A stretch of 64,000 bases of DNA. Source: a bacterium SCSIO 12741. GTDB taxonomy: Bacteria > Bacteroidota > Bacteroidia > Flavobacteriales_G > Salibacteraceae. The position numbers and the translations under genes are program-made. The stretch covers positions 1,054,001-1,118,000 of the forward strand of contig CP073749.1 of the NCBI GenBank assembly GCA_024398055.1. Reading direction: 5' to 3'. Shown here piece by piece: positions 8,536 through 17,120 of this stretch (the stretch's first letter is position 1; each line of letters starts with the position of its first letter). The notes beneath the pieces are model-generated. The model did no database searches, had not been told where the DNA came from, and was given only the letters and a program-made list of their open reading frames with translations.

Positions 8536-9805
8536 AAATCAAGTTCTCCACCCTTCTCTTACGGACGGCAATTCCTAACCACCAGTTGGTAAAGAGATAC
8601 AATCCGCATAGTCCCCAGAGACGTGGGTAAGAAAGAATCAAATCTATGACATCCGAGCCGGTTTGCCAGTCAACAGTAAACGAAGAAGTGTTGGCGCTGA
8701 CGAAAAGAAGAGCGAAAAGAACCAAAACATCACCCAATCGTAAATGGTCTTTTCCCACTCGTAGGAATAAAGTTACCGGAAAGAACAGCAGCAAAAAATG
8801 GTAGGTAGCCGTTGCTGGTAAAACCAAAAGGGTCCCCAAGCTAACAACGATCAAAGTAATATCACGATAAGTCCGTTTGTTCCGCCCTTTACTGGAATAT
8901 AGGGTCAAGCTTCCTATCAATAATACCAAGGCCAAAAAACTGTATTTCAAAATACGAGGCATTGCTGGTAAGTCTGCCAAAGGGTTGGGATTGTATTCGG
9001 CGTCGTAAATGAAAAGATGAGCGGCAAAGGAATCAATGGACTGAAAAGCCGGAACAAACCTTCCCTGCCCGGGAATCTCACCGGACAAGTGCCCCAGCAA
9101 AACATTCACATAGGTCTGCCAGGTGTCCATTCCAAAAAACAATATTTGAAAACCAAACAGCACCAGCAGTGTGATACTTCCCATGATCCAGATTCGCTTG
9201 TTACCCAAAATTCCAAAAGCCATTAGGAGTGTAATGGGTACGTATTTGAAAATTGTGAGTATCGCTAATAGATTTCCAGCCGATTTTGATCGATTTCGAA
9301 TCGCCGCCTGATAGGCTGCCAGCATTCCACAGACCAGTACCAGATAAAATTGCCCCATACGGAAGTTACTCATAAGAGGTAGCGCCAACCAAAAGGCTAT
9401 AAAAAAGACCCATCCGAAGGACAAGTTGGTAATCATCCGTAGTTGCGCAATGAGCACAAAAAGCAAGAATACATTGAATAAGAGCCAGATTCTTTTTGCC
9501 ACCAGGGGCTCAAAAAAGCTGAGTGGAATAGCCAATACGGATGTAATGGGAGGGAATGGCGAAAACCGAGCCGGGGCATCAATTCCCCTTTGGTGGGCCT
9601 GTTCTTCAAACCAATCATTGTCGTAAAACTTGGCTACAGGCTCTCCTTCGAGCAACAATCGGGAAGCGGTATAATAATTGGGGAAGTCTGAATCCAGATT
9701 TTTCCAGCCAGGCACCAGTCCTTTCCACACCACCAAAGTGACGCAGAATAAGGTCAATACAGCCATGACTAACTTGGCTATCCTTGTTTTTTCGATGGAC
9801 TCCAT
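8528..9805 (-). CDS. GT87-like membrane glycosyltransferase (DUF2029)
   Basis: A 425-residue polytopic membrane protein with about ten helices. After the first helix the sequence NLDSDFPNYY (acidic residues 38 and 40) matches the catalytic acidic loop of GT-C fold enzymes, and the overall pattern fits the GT87/DUF2029 family, whose studied members move mannose from polyprenyl phosphate to lipid-linked glycans on the outer face of the inner membrane. Here it would act after the flippase encoded two genes downstream (inference). It starts 129 bases after the stop codon of the preceding radical SAM gene, the largest gap in the operon, so an internal promoter is possible, though none is clear (near-miss TATTTTG at about 9837-9843). 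Confidence 0.7.
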   Translation of the reverse strand: MESIEKTRIAKLVMAVLTLFCVTLVVWKGLVPGWKNLDSDFPNYYTASRLLLEGEPVAKFYDNDWFEEQAHQRGIDAPARFSPFPPITSVLAIPLSFFEPLVAKRIWLLFNVFLLFVLIAQLRMITNLSFGWVFFIAFWLALPLMSNFRMGQFYLVLVCGMLAAYQAAIRNRSKSAGNLLAILTIFKYVPITLLMAFGILGNKRIWIMGSITLLVLFGFQILFFGMDTWQTYVNVLLGHLSGEIPGQGRFVPAFQSIDSFAAHLFIYDAEYNPNPLADLPAMPRILKYSFLALVLLIGSLTLYSSKGRNKRTYRDITLIVVSLGTLLVLPATATYHFLLLFFPVTLFLRVGKDHLRLGDVLVLFALLFVSANTSSFTVDWQTGSDVIDLILSYPRLWGLCGLYLFTNWWLGIAVRKRRVENLIYG

Positions 9806-9934
9806 GATCGTTTTTTGATCCTCCTGAAACGCGATGCAAAATACAATGCTCCTTGCAAACAGCCTACTTGTTCCTTGGAAATGTTATGAAGATAGGAGAG
9901 CTACCAAATAAGGTGCAGATCAGCAATTGGCAAA

Positions 9935-11329
9935 CTACTGTCCCGTTATTAATCCACGAATAATAAACCAAGCCTCACGAGTGTGAGTCAGGAACTCCCT
10001 TTTATTGCGAAGCGCCCATACCCTTTTCCATAGATAGGAGGGTCTAAAATAAAAACCAAGGTAGGCCTGTCTTCGAAGCGCTTTCAATTTTTTCTTGCTC
10101 ACCTTTCCCGTGCCCATCGCAATCTCGCTCCCGGATTGATCCATCACTCTAAGGTCTTGCTCAATCAAACCAGCATCAAGAGCTTCATCACGAAAAGAGG
10201 TATTGGACCTTGGAACGGCAATATTGAAGGAAGCATAATCAGCGTCGATGGTTCTTGCAAAACGAGCTGTATTCCTTATGGAAGCCTCATCTTGTCCGGG
10301 CACTCCCAAGAGGAATGTGCCCAATCGTTTAATGCCAATCTTTTTGGTGAGCGCAAAGGTTTCTTCAATTTGCTGGATGGTGTAATTTTTTCGGTATTGC
10401 TTGAGGTATTTGTCCTCAGCCCATTCCACCCCAAACATGATGAGGTTACAACCCGCTTGCTTCATCTTCTCCAACTTCTCCTGATCGAGCACATCCACTC
10501 TGGAAAAACACATCCAGTGCACATCCCAATCGGATTGAATCAAGTAGTCGAGAACTGGATCGGTAACTGCCTTGGAGAGGTAAAAAGTTTGGTCTGAAAA
10601 ATAGAGGTATCGAATTCCCAATCGTTGTAACTCCTTGAGTTCGGCAATGATGCTTTCAGCCGTTCTTGAAACGAATGGCAAGGTGGACATAATGCAAAAA
10701 GTACAAGGAAAAGGACAGGCATAATTCGTTAGAACGGTAGCCATGGGGTGCGCATCGGCAAAGGGCATCCGATAGAGAGCATTGCGGAAAAGATCATGCC
10801 TTGGCACCGGCAATTCCACCATTTTCGTTTTGTCTTCTGGCGTATGTACTACCAAGCCGTCCTTCCGGTAAACCAGACCTCGAATAGCATCCCACTTTTT
10901 CTCCAAAAGTCGACGAGCACCGTCATTAAAGAAATTGGTAATAATTCCGTCCAACCACTCGTATTCTCTAAAGCGATCTTCGTGATCTTCGAGAAAAGCG
11001 TCACCCGATGCAACCAAAAGGGACTTAGGCAAACAGGCTTTGAGAGCCTTCAAAAAGTAATGGTCCTCTTCCAAAGAAACTGAACCACAAAGGGAAATAA
11101 TCAAATCTGGACTAAACTCATCACAAATCCCTAAAGCCAACTCCACTGGCAGGCGCTCTGCGATAGCATCTACCACTCTTACCTCGTATTGATCCTTCGG
11201 GAAATGAGCAGATTGAATCATCAAATCAACCGGCTGAGGAAGGTAATAGGCCTTAGAGACCTTGGAACAATAGTAATCCCGGATATAGATCTTTTCCCCG
11301 GGAGGGTTGAGCAGCAAAACTTTTTTCAT
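9935..11329 (-). CDS. B12-binding-like radical SAM protein
   Basis: A 464-residue protein. Residues about 1-140 form a divergent cobalamin-binding-like domain without DxHxxG. The radical SAM core has C205-x3-C209-x2-C212 (in NYACPFPCTFC) and the later strands LIMFGVEW and GTFLLGVPG. The C-terminal tail is basic and aromatic. The enzyme probably generates a 5'-deoxyadenosyl radical and acts on the operon's unknown product. Its ATG overlaps the GT9 gene's stop codon (ATGA). Of the five B12-type proteins it has the most divergent N-terminus: it has YYLPQPVDLM where two others have PYPPLG. Confidence 0.83.
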   Translation of the reverse strand: MKKVLLLNPPGEKIYIRDYYCSKVSKAYYLPQPVDLMIQSAHFPKDQYEVRVVDAIAERLPVELALGICDEFSPDLIISLCGSVSLEEDHYFLKALKACLPKSLLVASGDAFLEDHEDRFREYEWLDGIITNFFNDGARRLLEKKWDAIRGLVYRKDGLVVHTPEDKTKMVELPVPRHDLFRNALYRMPFADAHPMATVLTNYACPFPCTFCIMSTLPFVSRTAESIIAELKELQRLGIRYLYFSDQTFYLSKAVTDPVLDYLIQSDWDVHWMCFSRVDVLDQEKLEKMKQAGCNLIMFGVEWAEDKYLKQYRKNYTIQQIEETFALTKKIGIKRLGTFLLGVPGQDEASIRNTARFARTIDADYASFNIAVPRSNTSFRDEALDAGLIEQDLRVMDQSGSEIAMGTGKVSKKKLKALRRQAYLGFYFRPSYLWKRVWALRNKREFLTHTREAWFIIRGLITGQ

Positions 11330-12480
11330 GCCGACACCTCCTTTTGAACTTCATGGAATTGAGGTAAACGAACCCTTCGACTCACACCAGGCTTCCATAG
11401 TTTTTCTGCTTCCAGCATTATTAACTCAGGGCTTATCTCCTTCAAGCAATCTACCCGCCCCTGGCAAGATTCAGCAATGCGAGACCGGGGGTGTTCAAAA
11501 CAAGGCGAACACGATTTTTCCATCCAAATATTTTTCAATCGATCCGAATCCGGGTAACCTACGTATTCTGGATGTGTGGGTCCCCATAGCACAACAGTAG
11601 GCGTTCCCAGGTAATGAGCCAAGTGCATTGGGCCAGAGTCATTGGTAATAAGTAAGGAACCTGCGGCCAATTCTTGCGCAAATTGATTGAGGGTCCAACT
11701 GCCTGCTTTGTTTTCAACCTTTGAGCCTTTCAATTGATCTACCACACTTTGTACAAATTCCTTTTCCCCATGGCTTCCTGTAAAAAGGATACGAGAATCC
11801 GGGTACTTTTTCGACCAAAGCCGGACCAATTCCAGATATTGATTTTCCGGATATTTTCGTTCGGGGAGATAATCACTGGCGTTCAAATTCACCAACAAAT
11901 TGGGTTGAGACTCCACCTCAACTTCATACGTCAATTCACCAGCAACAAAACCTAAATCTTCCAATGCCTCCCTCAGTGCCAGGGTTACCGGCTTCTGATA
12001 GAGTGAAATCTCCCGACTTGAAGAGTTTGATGTCTCACGGGCGTCTACCCGAAAAGAAATCTCCCGAGCTCCATTTCGACTAAAAAGTCTAAGCAGACCA
12101 ACTCCATTGGATGCCCTTTCCAGATCCACGATCGCTCGTGGTTTCAGGCTCTTTATTTGACTTACGGCTTTCAAAAAAGCGCCGGGCAATTGCCAGGCAT
12201 GGCTTGCCGAAAAATCGATGGTATTCCATCCGAGCCAATCTGCAGCCGGCTTTAATCCGGGAAGGGTAACCAAATAGAACTCTTCTTGTTTCAAATCATA
12301 TTGATCCACCACTTGTTGTAAACGGATCAAACTCCCCATCCCATAAAGCTTGATAAAGATCACGGGGCCCTCATTGCGAATTTTTCGTCCACCCGACAGA
12401 TGCATTAAACCCCTTAGAATTTTAAATGGCAAAGACAGGAGCCCATCAATTAACAAGGTATTGCGGGTGGACATGCTCAT
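11326..12480 (-). CDS. Glycosyltransferase family 9 (heptosyltransferase-like)
   Basis: A 384-residue GT-B fold protein. The C-terminal half has the GT9 signature (ITNDSGPMHLAHYLGTPTV, then WGPTHPEY) followed by a cysteine-bearing segment (CSPCFEHP and a later DCLKEI) common in heptosyltransferase-like proteins of Bacteroidota. Family members transfer ADP-heptose or other nucleotide sugars to lipid A-core-like acceptors in the cytoplasm. The donor here is unknown. It overlaps radical SAM genes on both sides by four bases (ATGA each time), so it belongs to the same operon and is probably made in step with them. It would place a sugar on the product before it is flipped (inference). Confidence 0.82.
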   Translation of the reverse strand: MSMSTRNTLLIDGLLSLPFKILRGLMHLSGGRKIRNEGPVIFIKLYGMGSLIRLQQVVDQYDLKQEEFYLVTLPGLKPAADWLGWNTIDFSASHAWQLPGAFLKAVSQIKSLKPRAIVDLERASNGVGLLRLFSRNGAREISFRVDARETSNSSSREISLYQKPVTLALREALEDLGFVAGELTYEVEVESQPNLLVNLNASDYLPERKYPENQYLELVRLWSKKYPDSRILFTGSHGEKEFVQSVVDQLKGSKVENKAGSWTLNQFAQELAAGSLLITNDSGPMHLAHYLGTPTVVLWGPTHPEYVGYPDSDRLKNIWMEKSCSPCFEHPRSRIAESCQGRVDCLKEISPELIMLEAEKLWKPGVSRRVRLPQFHEVQKEVSA

Positions 12481-13871
12481 GGTCGATCGCCCTTTTTATG
12501 CAACCTCATACCGGTTCTGGCAAACAAGGATTTTCCTTTCAATTTCCAGAAGGCGACGCTGGGCCCATTTTTTACCCATTCCTGATGGGAGCTCACTTCA
12601 TTGACCACCCACCTTACGGCAAAATGGTAGTATTTATCTGAATAAGGTCGTTCAAAGTCCAATTCCCGGTCGGTACTGGTGGTCCATTCCGGAACCTTGG
12701 TCAGCTTACTCTCAATCTCGTTATAGAGTGCGGTCCCTTTAATAGGGTAACTTTTGGTGATGGTAAACTGGCTGGGATTCGCCGCTTTCAAGTATTTCAC
12801 GGTTTGAACAATGTCTTCTTCCTCCTCCCCGGGATAGCCGAGCATGATGAAGGTTCCGGTTTCCATTCCCTTCTGACGGGTTTTCACCAGCATATCTTGA
12901 ACGGTGGATACGTTTACCCGACGATCCATCGCATCGATCACTTTCTGAGATCCGCTTTCCGCTCCAATCCATACGCGGAAACATCCACTCTCTTTGAGCC
13001 AATGTAACACATCTTCTGACATCCGCTCGGCACGGGTAATACACTCGTACTGAAAAACCAACTTTCTCTTTTTGACTTCCTGGTAGAAAGCCTCCAACCA
13101 CTTGTGACTTACAGTAAAAACATCGTCTACAAACCAAATCGAATCGGGTTGATAGCGCTCTAAGAGAAACTCAATCTCATCGGCCACCTGCACCGGATCT
13201 CGTCGACGATAGCTCTGGCCATAAACTGCGGTGCTACACCATTTGCAGGTATAAGGACATCCACGTTGGGTACTTACGTTAATCGCACTGTAACCATGTC
13301 TGCCCTTCCAGGCCTTGAGGTAACGATCCAGGTCAATACCCTCCCTATTGGGCATGGGCAATTCATTGAGGTTTTTGATTTTGACCCGAGCAGGGGTTTG
13401 AACGGTCTCCCCATTCTGCTTAAAAGCCAAACCCGGAATAGTGGATAAATCAGCTCCGGATTCCAGGCCTTGAACCAACTCGGTTACACTTTGCTCGCCT
13501 TCACCAATAACCAGAAAATCGGCACCGGCAGCGAGGTAGTTGTCTACATTGTAAGTGATATCAGGGCCGCCTAAAACGATTTTAGGTCTTTTACCCTCAG
13601 GTAGTTTTTTGATCTCCTGAACCAAAGCCAGCACCTGAACTTTGGTCATCAGGTTGGTGTAAATGGCCATTACATCGGGTTGGTATGCCGTCCAATCGGC
13701 CCACCAGGATTCACGATCGGAGAAGGTGGAATCAAATAGTTTGTTGTCAATTTTTTGTTGGTGTAGATAGGCGGAGATATACAGGATTCCCAATGGTGGG
13801 TAGGGCTTCATGATTTTTTGCTCCAACGGATCATTACCAATAAAGTATCCATGTGTAAGCCATACCTTCAT
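12477..13871 (-). CDS. B12-binding-like radical SAM protein
   Basis: The start is set at 13871, giving an ATGA overlap with the upstream methyltransferase and the usual N-terminus MKVWLTHGYF; an ATG five codons earlier is possible. The 464-residue protein has a cobalamin-binding-like domain (about 1-135; PYPPLGILY near residue 23, GGPDITYN at about 101-108, no DxHxxG) and the radical SAM motif C205-x3-C209-x2-C212. GAESGSQKVIDAMD is a conserved core strand. It is a close paralogue of the protein at 14668-16113, sharing the PYPPLG start, the CxxxCxWC cluster and the GAESGSQK strand, which points to tandem duplication with the methyltransferase gene between the copies. Confidence 0.87.
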   Translation of the reverse strand: MKVWLTHGYFIGNDPLEQKIMKPYPPLGILYISAYLHQQKIDNKLFDSTFSDRESWWADWTAYQPDVMAIYTNLMTKVQVLALVQEIKKLPEGKRPKIVLGGPDITYNVDNYLAAGADFLVIGEGEQSVTELVQGLESGADLSTIPGLAFKQNGETVQTPARVKIKNLNELPMPNREGIDLDRYLKAWKGRHGYSAINVSTQRGCPYTCKWCSTAVYGQSYRRRDPVQVADEIEFLLERYQPDSIWFVDDVFTVSHKWLEAFYQEVKKRKLVFQYECITRAERMSEDVLHWLKESGCFRVWIGAESGSQKVIDAMDRRVNVSTVQDMLVKTRQKGMETGTFIMLGYPGEEEEDIVQTVKYLKAANPSQFTITKSYPIKGTALYNEIESKLTKVPEWTTSTDRELDFERPYSDKYYHFAVRWVVNEVSSHQEWVKNGPSVAFWKLKGKSLFARTGMRLHKKGDRP

Positions 13872-14659
13872 CGCTTCACCTCCCATTCCATTAAAAAATG
13901 ATCGGCGTAGTTTGACCAGTTATCGAGCGTTCCCAAGCTTTTTTCCAGTGCGTTTAAACCATTAAGAATTCCCTTTCTTTTTTCGAAAAAGGGATTCAAG
14001 TAAGATGGTGGCAAAAATAACCCGATTGGTTTGATTCTATTTACCTGCCAGTGAGAAGACCACTGTTGCTCCAATTGGTTCGGATTGTAATACCAGGTGG
14101 TCACAAACTTTCCGGAAACAGGAACTTCTACGGCTTCGCCTGTAGCTCTTCGTTTTGCTTCTTTTCCCCGGCCCTTAAACCTGAGGTAATACTGTTCCCA
14201 CAAACAATGAGTGGATAGATATACGGCCAATACTTTACCTGTTGGCTTAACGATATGAGAAAGCTCCTCTCCCAATGAAATCATCCGATTCTCATCCAAA
14301 CAGTTGAGTCCGGCAAAATTGGAAAAGACCAGGTCAAAATCCTTTTCGTTTAGAGCATTCATTTGGGTCAAATCCCAGGTCTGAAAATGAAGGTTCTTTT
14401 CCACACCTTGATTTTCGGCCTTCTTTTTCGCCAATTCAAGCATGGATTCGGACGCATCGGTAGCCCATACCTCATGACCTAAAGATGCCAGGTAACAAGC
14501 ATCCTCTCCGGTACCACAATTGAGTTCGAGAATCTTCATGGGTTGACCATCCAAACTGGATTGCAGAAAATGCCAGACCCGATCACGCTGCATTCTACCA
14601 ACTGCGGTATGCGTAAATTCCCGATCGTAATCGTATGCGGCTTGATCAAATGAGGCCAT
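13868..14659 (-). CDS. Class I SAM-dependent methyltransferase
   Basis: A 263-residue methyltransferase of the small-molecule (Methyltransf_11/25) type. Motif I is ILELNCGTGED at about 43-53, with the acidic ribose-binding turn in ATDASES at about 66-72. The central part (FSNFAGLNCL) carries the usual post-motif strands. These enzymes methylate O, N or C atoms of metabolites such as quinones or sugars; the acceptor is unknown. It lies between the two most similar radical SAM genes of the operon, eight bases after one and overlapping the other by four, so it probably acts in the same pathway. Confidence 0.82.
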   Translation of the reverse strand: MASFDQAAYDYDREFTHTAVGRMQRDRVWHFLQSSLDGQPMKILELNCGTGEDACYLASLGHEVWATDASESMLELAKKKAENQGVEKNLHFQTWDLTQMNALNEKDFDLVFSNFAGLNCLDENRMISLGEELSHIVKPTGKVLAVYLSTHCLWEQYYLRFKGRGKEAKRRATGEAVEVPVSGKFVTTWYYNPNQLEQQWSSHWQVNRIKPIGLFLPPSYLNPFFEKRKGILNGLNALEKSLGTLDNWSNYADHFLMEWEVKR

Positions 14660-14667
14660 GCCCGATG

Positions 14668-16113
14668 CTAATACTGATTAAGCTGATGTTTGTCCCAAGC
14701 GGCAGCCGGGATGTAATAAGGCAAAGCCATGATCGGACGTATTGCGAACTTTGGCTTCTTACCCGATTGAGCGATTCCTTTGAGTTGATTCAAACCTTGT
14801 TCGCGACGAAGTACCTTGTGAACGTAGCGCTGCAGTTTTCGGTAAAACTCCTTGGGGTAGGTATTGGAAAACATCAGATCCAAATCATCAGAATCGGTCC
14901 AATTGGCCTTTTGGCTCAGCTCCTCTTTGACGCGGTCGTAAAAAGGTGTTCCCGGTAAAGGGTAGGAAACAGAAACTCCAATATTATCGGGTACCAATTC
15001 CTTCACCATGTCAATGGTCATTCGAATATCTTGGCGGGTTTCTCCCGGATATCCAAACTGCAAAAAGAAAGCAACGCGCACTCCCTTTTCATGCAACAGC
15101 TTGGTCGCTTCACCAATTTGTTCCACCTGAGTCCCTTTGTCCATGGCATCCAGAATTTTTTGAGAACCCGACTCGGCCCCTACCCAAACCTCATGCAATC
15201 CGGATTCGGCCAATGCATCGATAGTATCTTCTTTTAGTAACAGATCTACCCGCGATTGAATGGTGTATTGAATGCTTAATCCTTTTTCCTTGAGTAGTCG
15301 ATTAAACTCCTGAACCCAACCTGGCTTGAGACCGAAAATATCGTCGCTCATCCAATAATGATCGGGTTGAAAATGTTCGGTTACCCAAGCAATTTCTTCC
15401 ACTACTCGCTCCGGAGAGCGAGAATGGTAGCGGTTGCCATAAATGGGCTTTGCACACCAGTTACATTTAAATGGGCAGCCCCGTGTGGTCGCCAGGTTTA
15501 AGGAGAAGTAACCGTTACCGGCTTTCCAAATGTCTTTGTAGGGTTGAATATCGATAAGATCCCAAGCGGGTTGCGGCAGGTCATCCAGGTCTTTTAGAAC
15601 AGGTCGACGTCTCGTGGTTCGAATCTCATGATCATCTCTATAGGCCAATCCCAAAACCTGATTCACAGGCTTACCCTCATCCAGGTATTCGACCAATTCC
15701 TTGAGCGTAAGTTCGGCCTCTCCTAACAATACATAATGAGCGCCAGCCTCCAAATACTTTTCGTAATGATCGGTGGAATCTGAACTGGAAACTATTACAG
15801 TACAGCCTTTATCCCGGCCTGTTTTGATCATTTCAAATGCAGCTTCCCGCATGTTGGTCAAGCACATTTTCGTTAGGTAATTAAACCCATCGTCATACAG
15901 CGCCAGGTAGTCTGGTTTGAAGGAATCTATTTGCCCCACAATTTCGCCAGGGCCTTCTACCAGATTGGTATCAAACAGGTCTACCTCGTGACCCAATTCA
16001 CGCATATAAGATGCCGCAAAAAGGGTTCCCAACGGCGGGTAAGGTTGTTGCTTTTTCCATTGCTTCGGGTCCAGCTGGTAGTAATACGAATGAGAAAATA
16101 GAATCCGACTCAT
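14668..16113 (-). CDS. B12-binding-like radical SAM protein
   Basis: A 481-residue protein with an N-terminal cobalamin-binding-like domain (PYPPLGTLF at about 24-32, no DxHxxG) and the radical SAM cluster motif C213-x3-C217-x2-C220. The strand GAESGSQKILDAMD follows. It is paralogous to the protein at 12477-13871. The region where most relatives read GGxHP is changed to VSSSDSTDHYE (about 108-118), so the two copies may differ in the cobalamin site. Its ATG overlaps the stop codon of the nucleotidyltransferase-like gene (ATGA). It is probably the first enzyme of the operon made after that protein. Confidence 0.87.
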   Translation of the reverse strand: MSRILFSHSYYYQLDPKQWKKQQPYPPLGTLFAASYMRELGHEVDLFDTNLVEGPGEIVGQIDSFKPDYLALYDDGFNYLTKMCLTNMREAAFEMIKTGRDKGCTVIVSSSDSTDHYEKYLEAGAHYVLLGEAELTLKELVEYLDEGKPVNQVLGLAYRDDHEIRTTRRRPVLKDLDDLPQPAWDLIDIQPYKDIWKAGNGYFSLNLATTRGCPFKCNWCAKPIYGNRYHSRSPERVVEEIAWVTEHFQPDHYWMSDDIFGLKPGWVQEFNRLLKEKGLSIQYTIQSRVDLLLKEDTIDALAESGLHEVWVGAESGSQKILDAMDKGTQVEQIGEATKLLHEKGVRVAFFLQFGYPGETRQDIRMTIDMVKELVPDNIGVSVSYPLPGTPFYDRVKEELSQKANWTDSDDLDLMFSNTYPKEFYRKLQRYVHKVLRREQGLNQLKGIAQSGKKPKFAIRPIMALPYYIPAAAWDKHQLNQY

Positions 16114-17081
16114 GACTCCTTCAACGAAACTTGATTTATTTTTTCGAATTCAACCACCTTTTCTGCAAAGGCATCCATCACTCTCTTTTGGAAATTACGC
16201 GGATGGTGTTTAGACACATAGGATCTACTTTTCATCGCTACGTCAAAATCGCCACTATTAAAATGGCCGAATTTCTGCTTCCATCTGTTCATGGTCAAAC
16301 GCATGAAGAAACCATCCATCCACTCTCCTAAAAATCCACTTAATACCCACTTCATTCCAGCAGACCACCAGGGCTTTTGGCTCCCAACATTGTGCTCAAC
16401 CTGACGAAGGGGAAAATTGGGATAAAGTTCACGAGCCCATTGGTTGGCCTCCATAAATTCAGGGTAACAACCCGAATCACACATGGGCACCAAGGTCAAT
16501 AACTCAGTAGCAGTGAACAGGTTTTTTTCTTCAATCTGCAGGTTCCTTGTGTCAATAAAATAATTGAGGCAAAAGAACTTACGGGAATTCAAAAGAAAGA
16601 TCTTCTTGTACATGATCAACAGGGTGCGAGCAATCCAAAGTCGCTTCGGTTCGGTGATCACGAAATAATCGATATCCCCATCTTCGGGCATAAAGTTTTT
16701 AGAAATGGATCCGGATAGATAAACAGCCTTTACAAAAGGGAAATTCATGATAAACTGCGAGCGTTCCGAAGCAATCTTCATGTACTCTCTGGCTCGATCA
16801 TTTCCCTGGCGCCGCCGCTCTGCTAATGCAGGATTGTTGTGGACTGAGAAAAACTCCCCTAAAGGATAAATCAAACCTTGCTCAACCAACCTATCCAGGG
16901 TAGCTTCAAACTGGCTTTCCACCTGGGCTGGTTCCAATTTACAATTGTCTTTGAGCTCCTCTCTGGTCAAAGGGTAGTCAAAAATATCGTAGTACAACAA
17001 GGACCTCACGATATCCGACATTATTCCGGTATCTGTCAATTCTTCTATTCGCAACTTTCTCTGTTCTGATGCGCTCTGCAA
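16110..17081 (-). CDS. Winged-helix and nucleotidyltransferase-domain protein
   Basis: The longest reading starts at a TTG (17081, 323 residues); an in-frame ATG at 17021 would give 303. The N-terminal part (about 25-80) looks like a winged helix. The middle has the Pol beta-type nucleotidyltransferase signature: G124-S125 followed by D136-x-D138 (SGSISKN then DGDIDYF), with FID near 173 as the possible third carboxylate. The C-terminal half is aromatic and unassigned. Such proteins add a nucleotide to a small molecule or protein. The gene heads the radical SAM operon and may activate the substrate or regulate the cluster (inference). A -7-like element lies just upstream. Confidence 0.72.
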   Translation of the reverse strand: MQSASEQRKLRIEELTDTGIMSDIVRSLLYYDIFDYPLTREELKDNCKLEPAQVESQFEATLDRLVEQGLIYPLGEFFSVHNNPALAERRRQGNDRAREYMKIASERSQFIMNFPFVKAVYLSGSISKNFMPEDGDIDYFVITEPKRLWIARTLLIMYKKIFLLNSRKFFCLNYFIDTRNLQIEEKNLFTATELLTLVPMCDSGCYPEFMEANQWARELYPNFPLRQVEHNVGSQKPWWSAGMKWVLSGFLGEWMDGFFMRLTMNRWKQKFGHFNSGDFDVAMKSRSYVSKHHPRNFQKRVMDAFAEKVVEFEKINQVSLKES

Positions 17082-17085
17082 GCAC

Positions 17086-17107
17086 GAATCCCCAAAGGTA
17101 GGGATTC
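17086..17107 (-). promoter_or_regulatory. -7 promoter element in the loop of a 7-bp inverted repeat
   Basis: On the minus strand TACCTTTG (17093-17100) matches the Bacteroidota -7 consensus TAnnTTTG. It is framed exactly by GAATCCC and GGGATTC, a perfect seven-base inverted repeat. There is no TTG 19 bases upstream. Position fits the start of the radical SAM operon, and the predicted transcript would begin only a few bases before the TTG at 17081. The repeat could be an operator, or a weak terminator of the upstream SpmAB gene, although it has no T-run. Confidence 0.4.
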
Positions 17108-17120
17108 ACCTTGTACATCC

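Noticed and set aside
17082-17120. Cobalamin riboswitch upstream of the radical SAM operon
   Set aside because: The gap is only 39 bases, too short for the aptamer, and no B12-box sequence was seen, despite the B12-type enzymes downstream.
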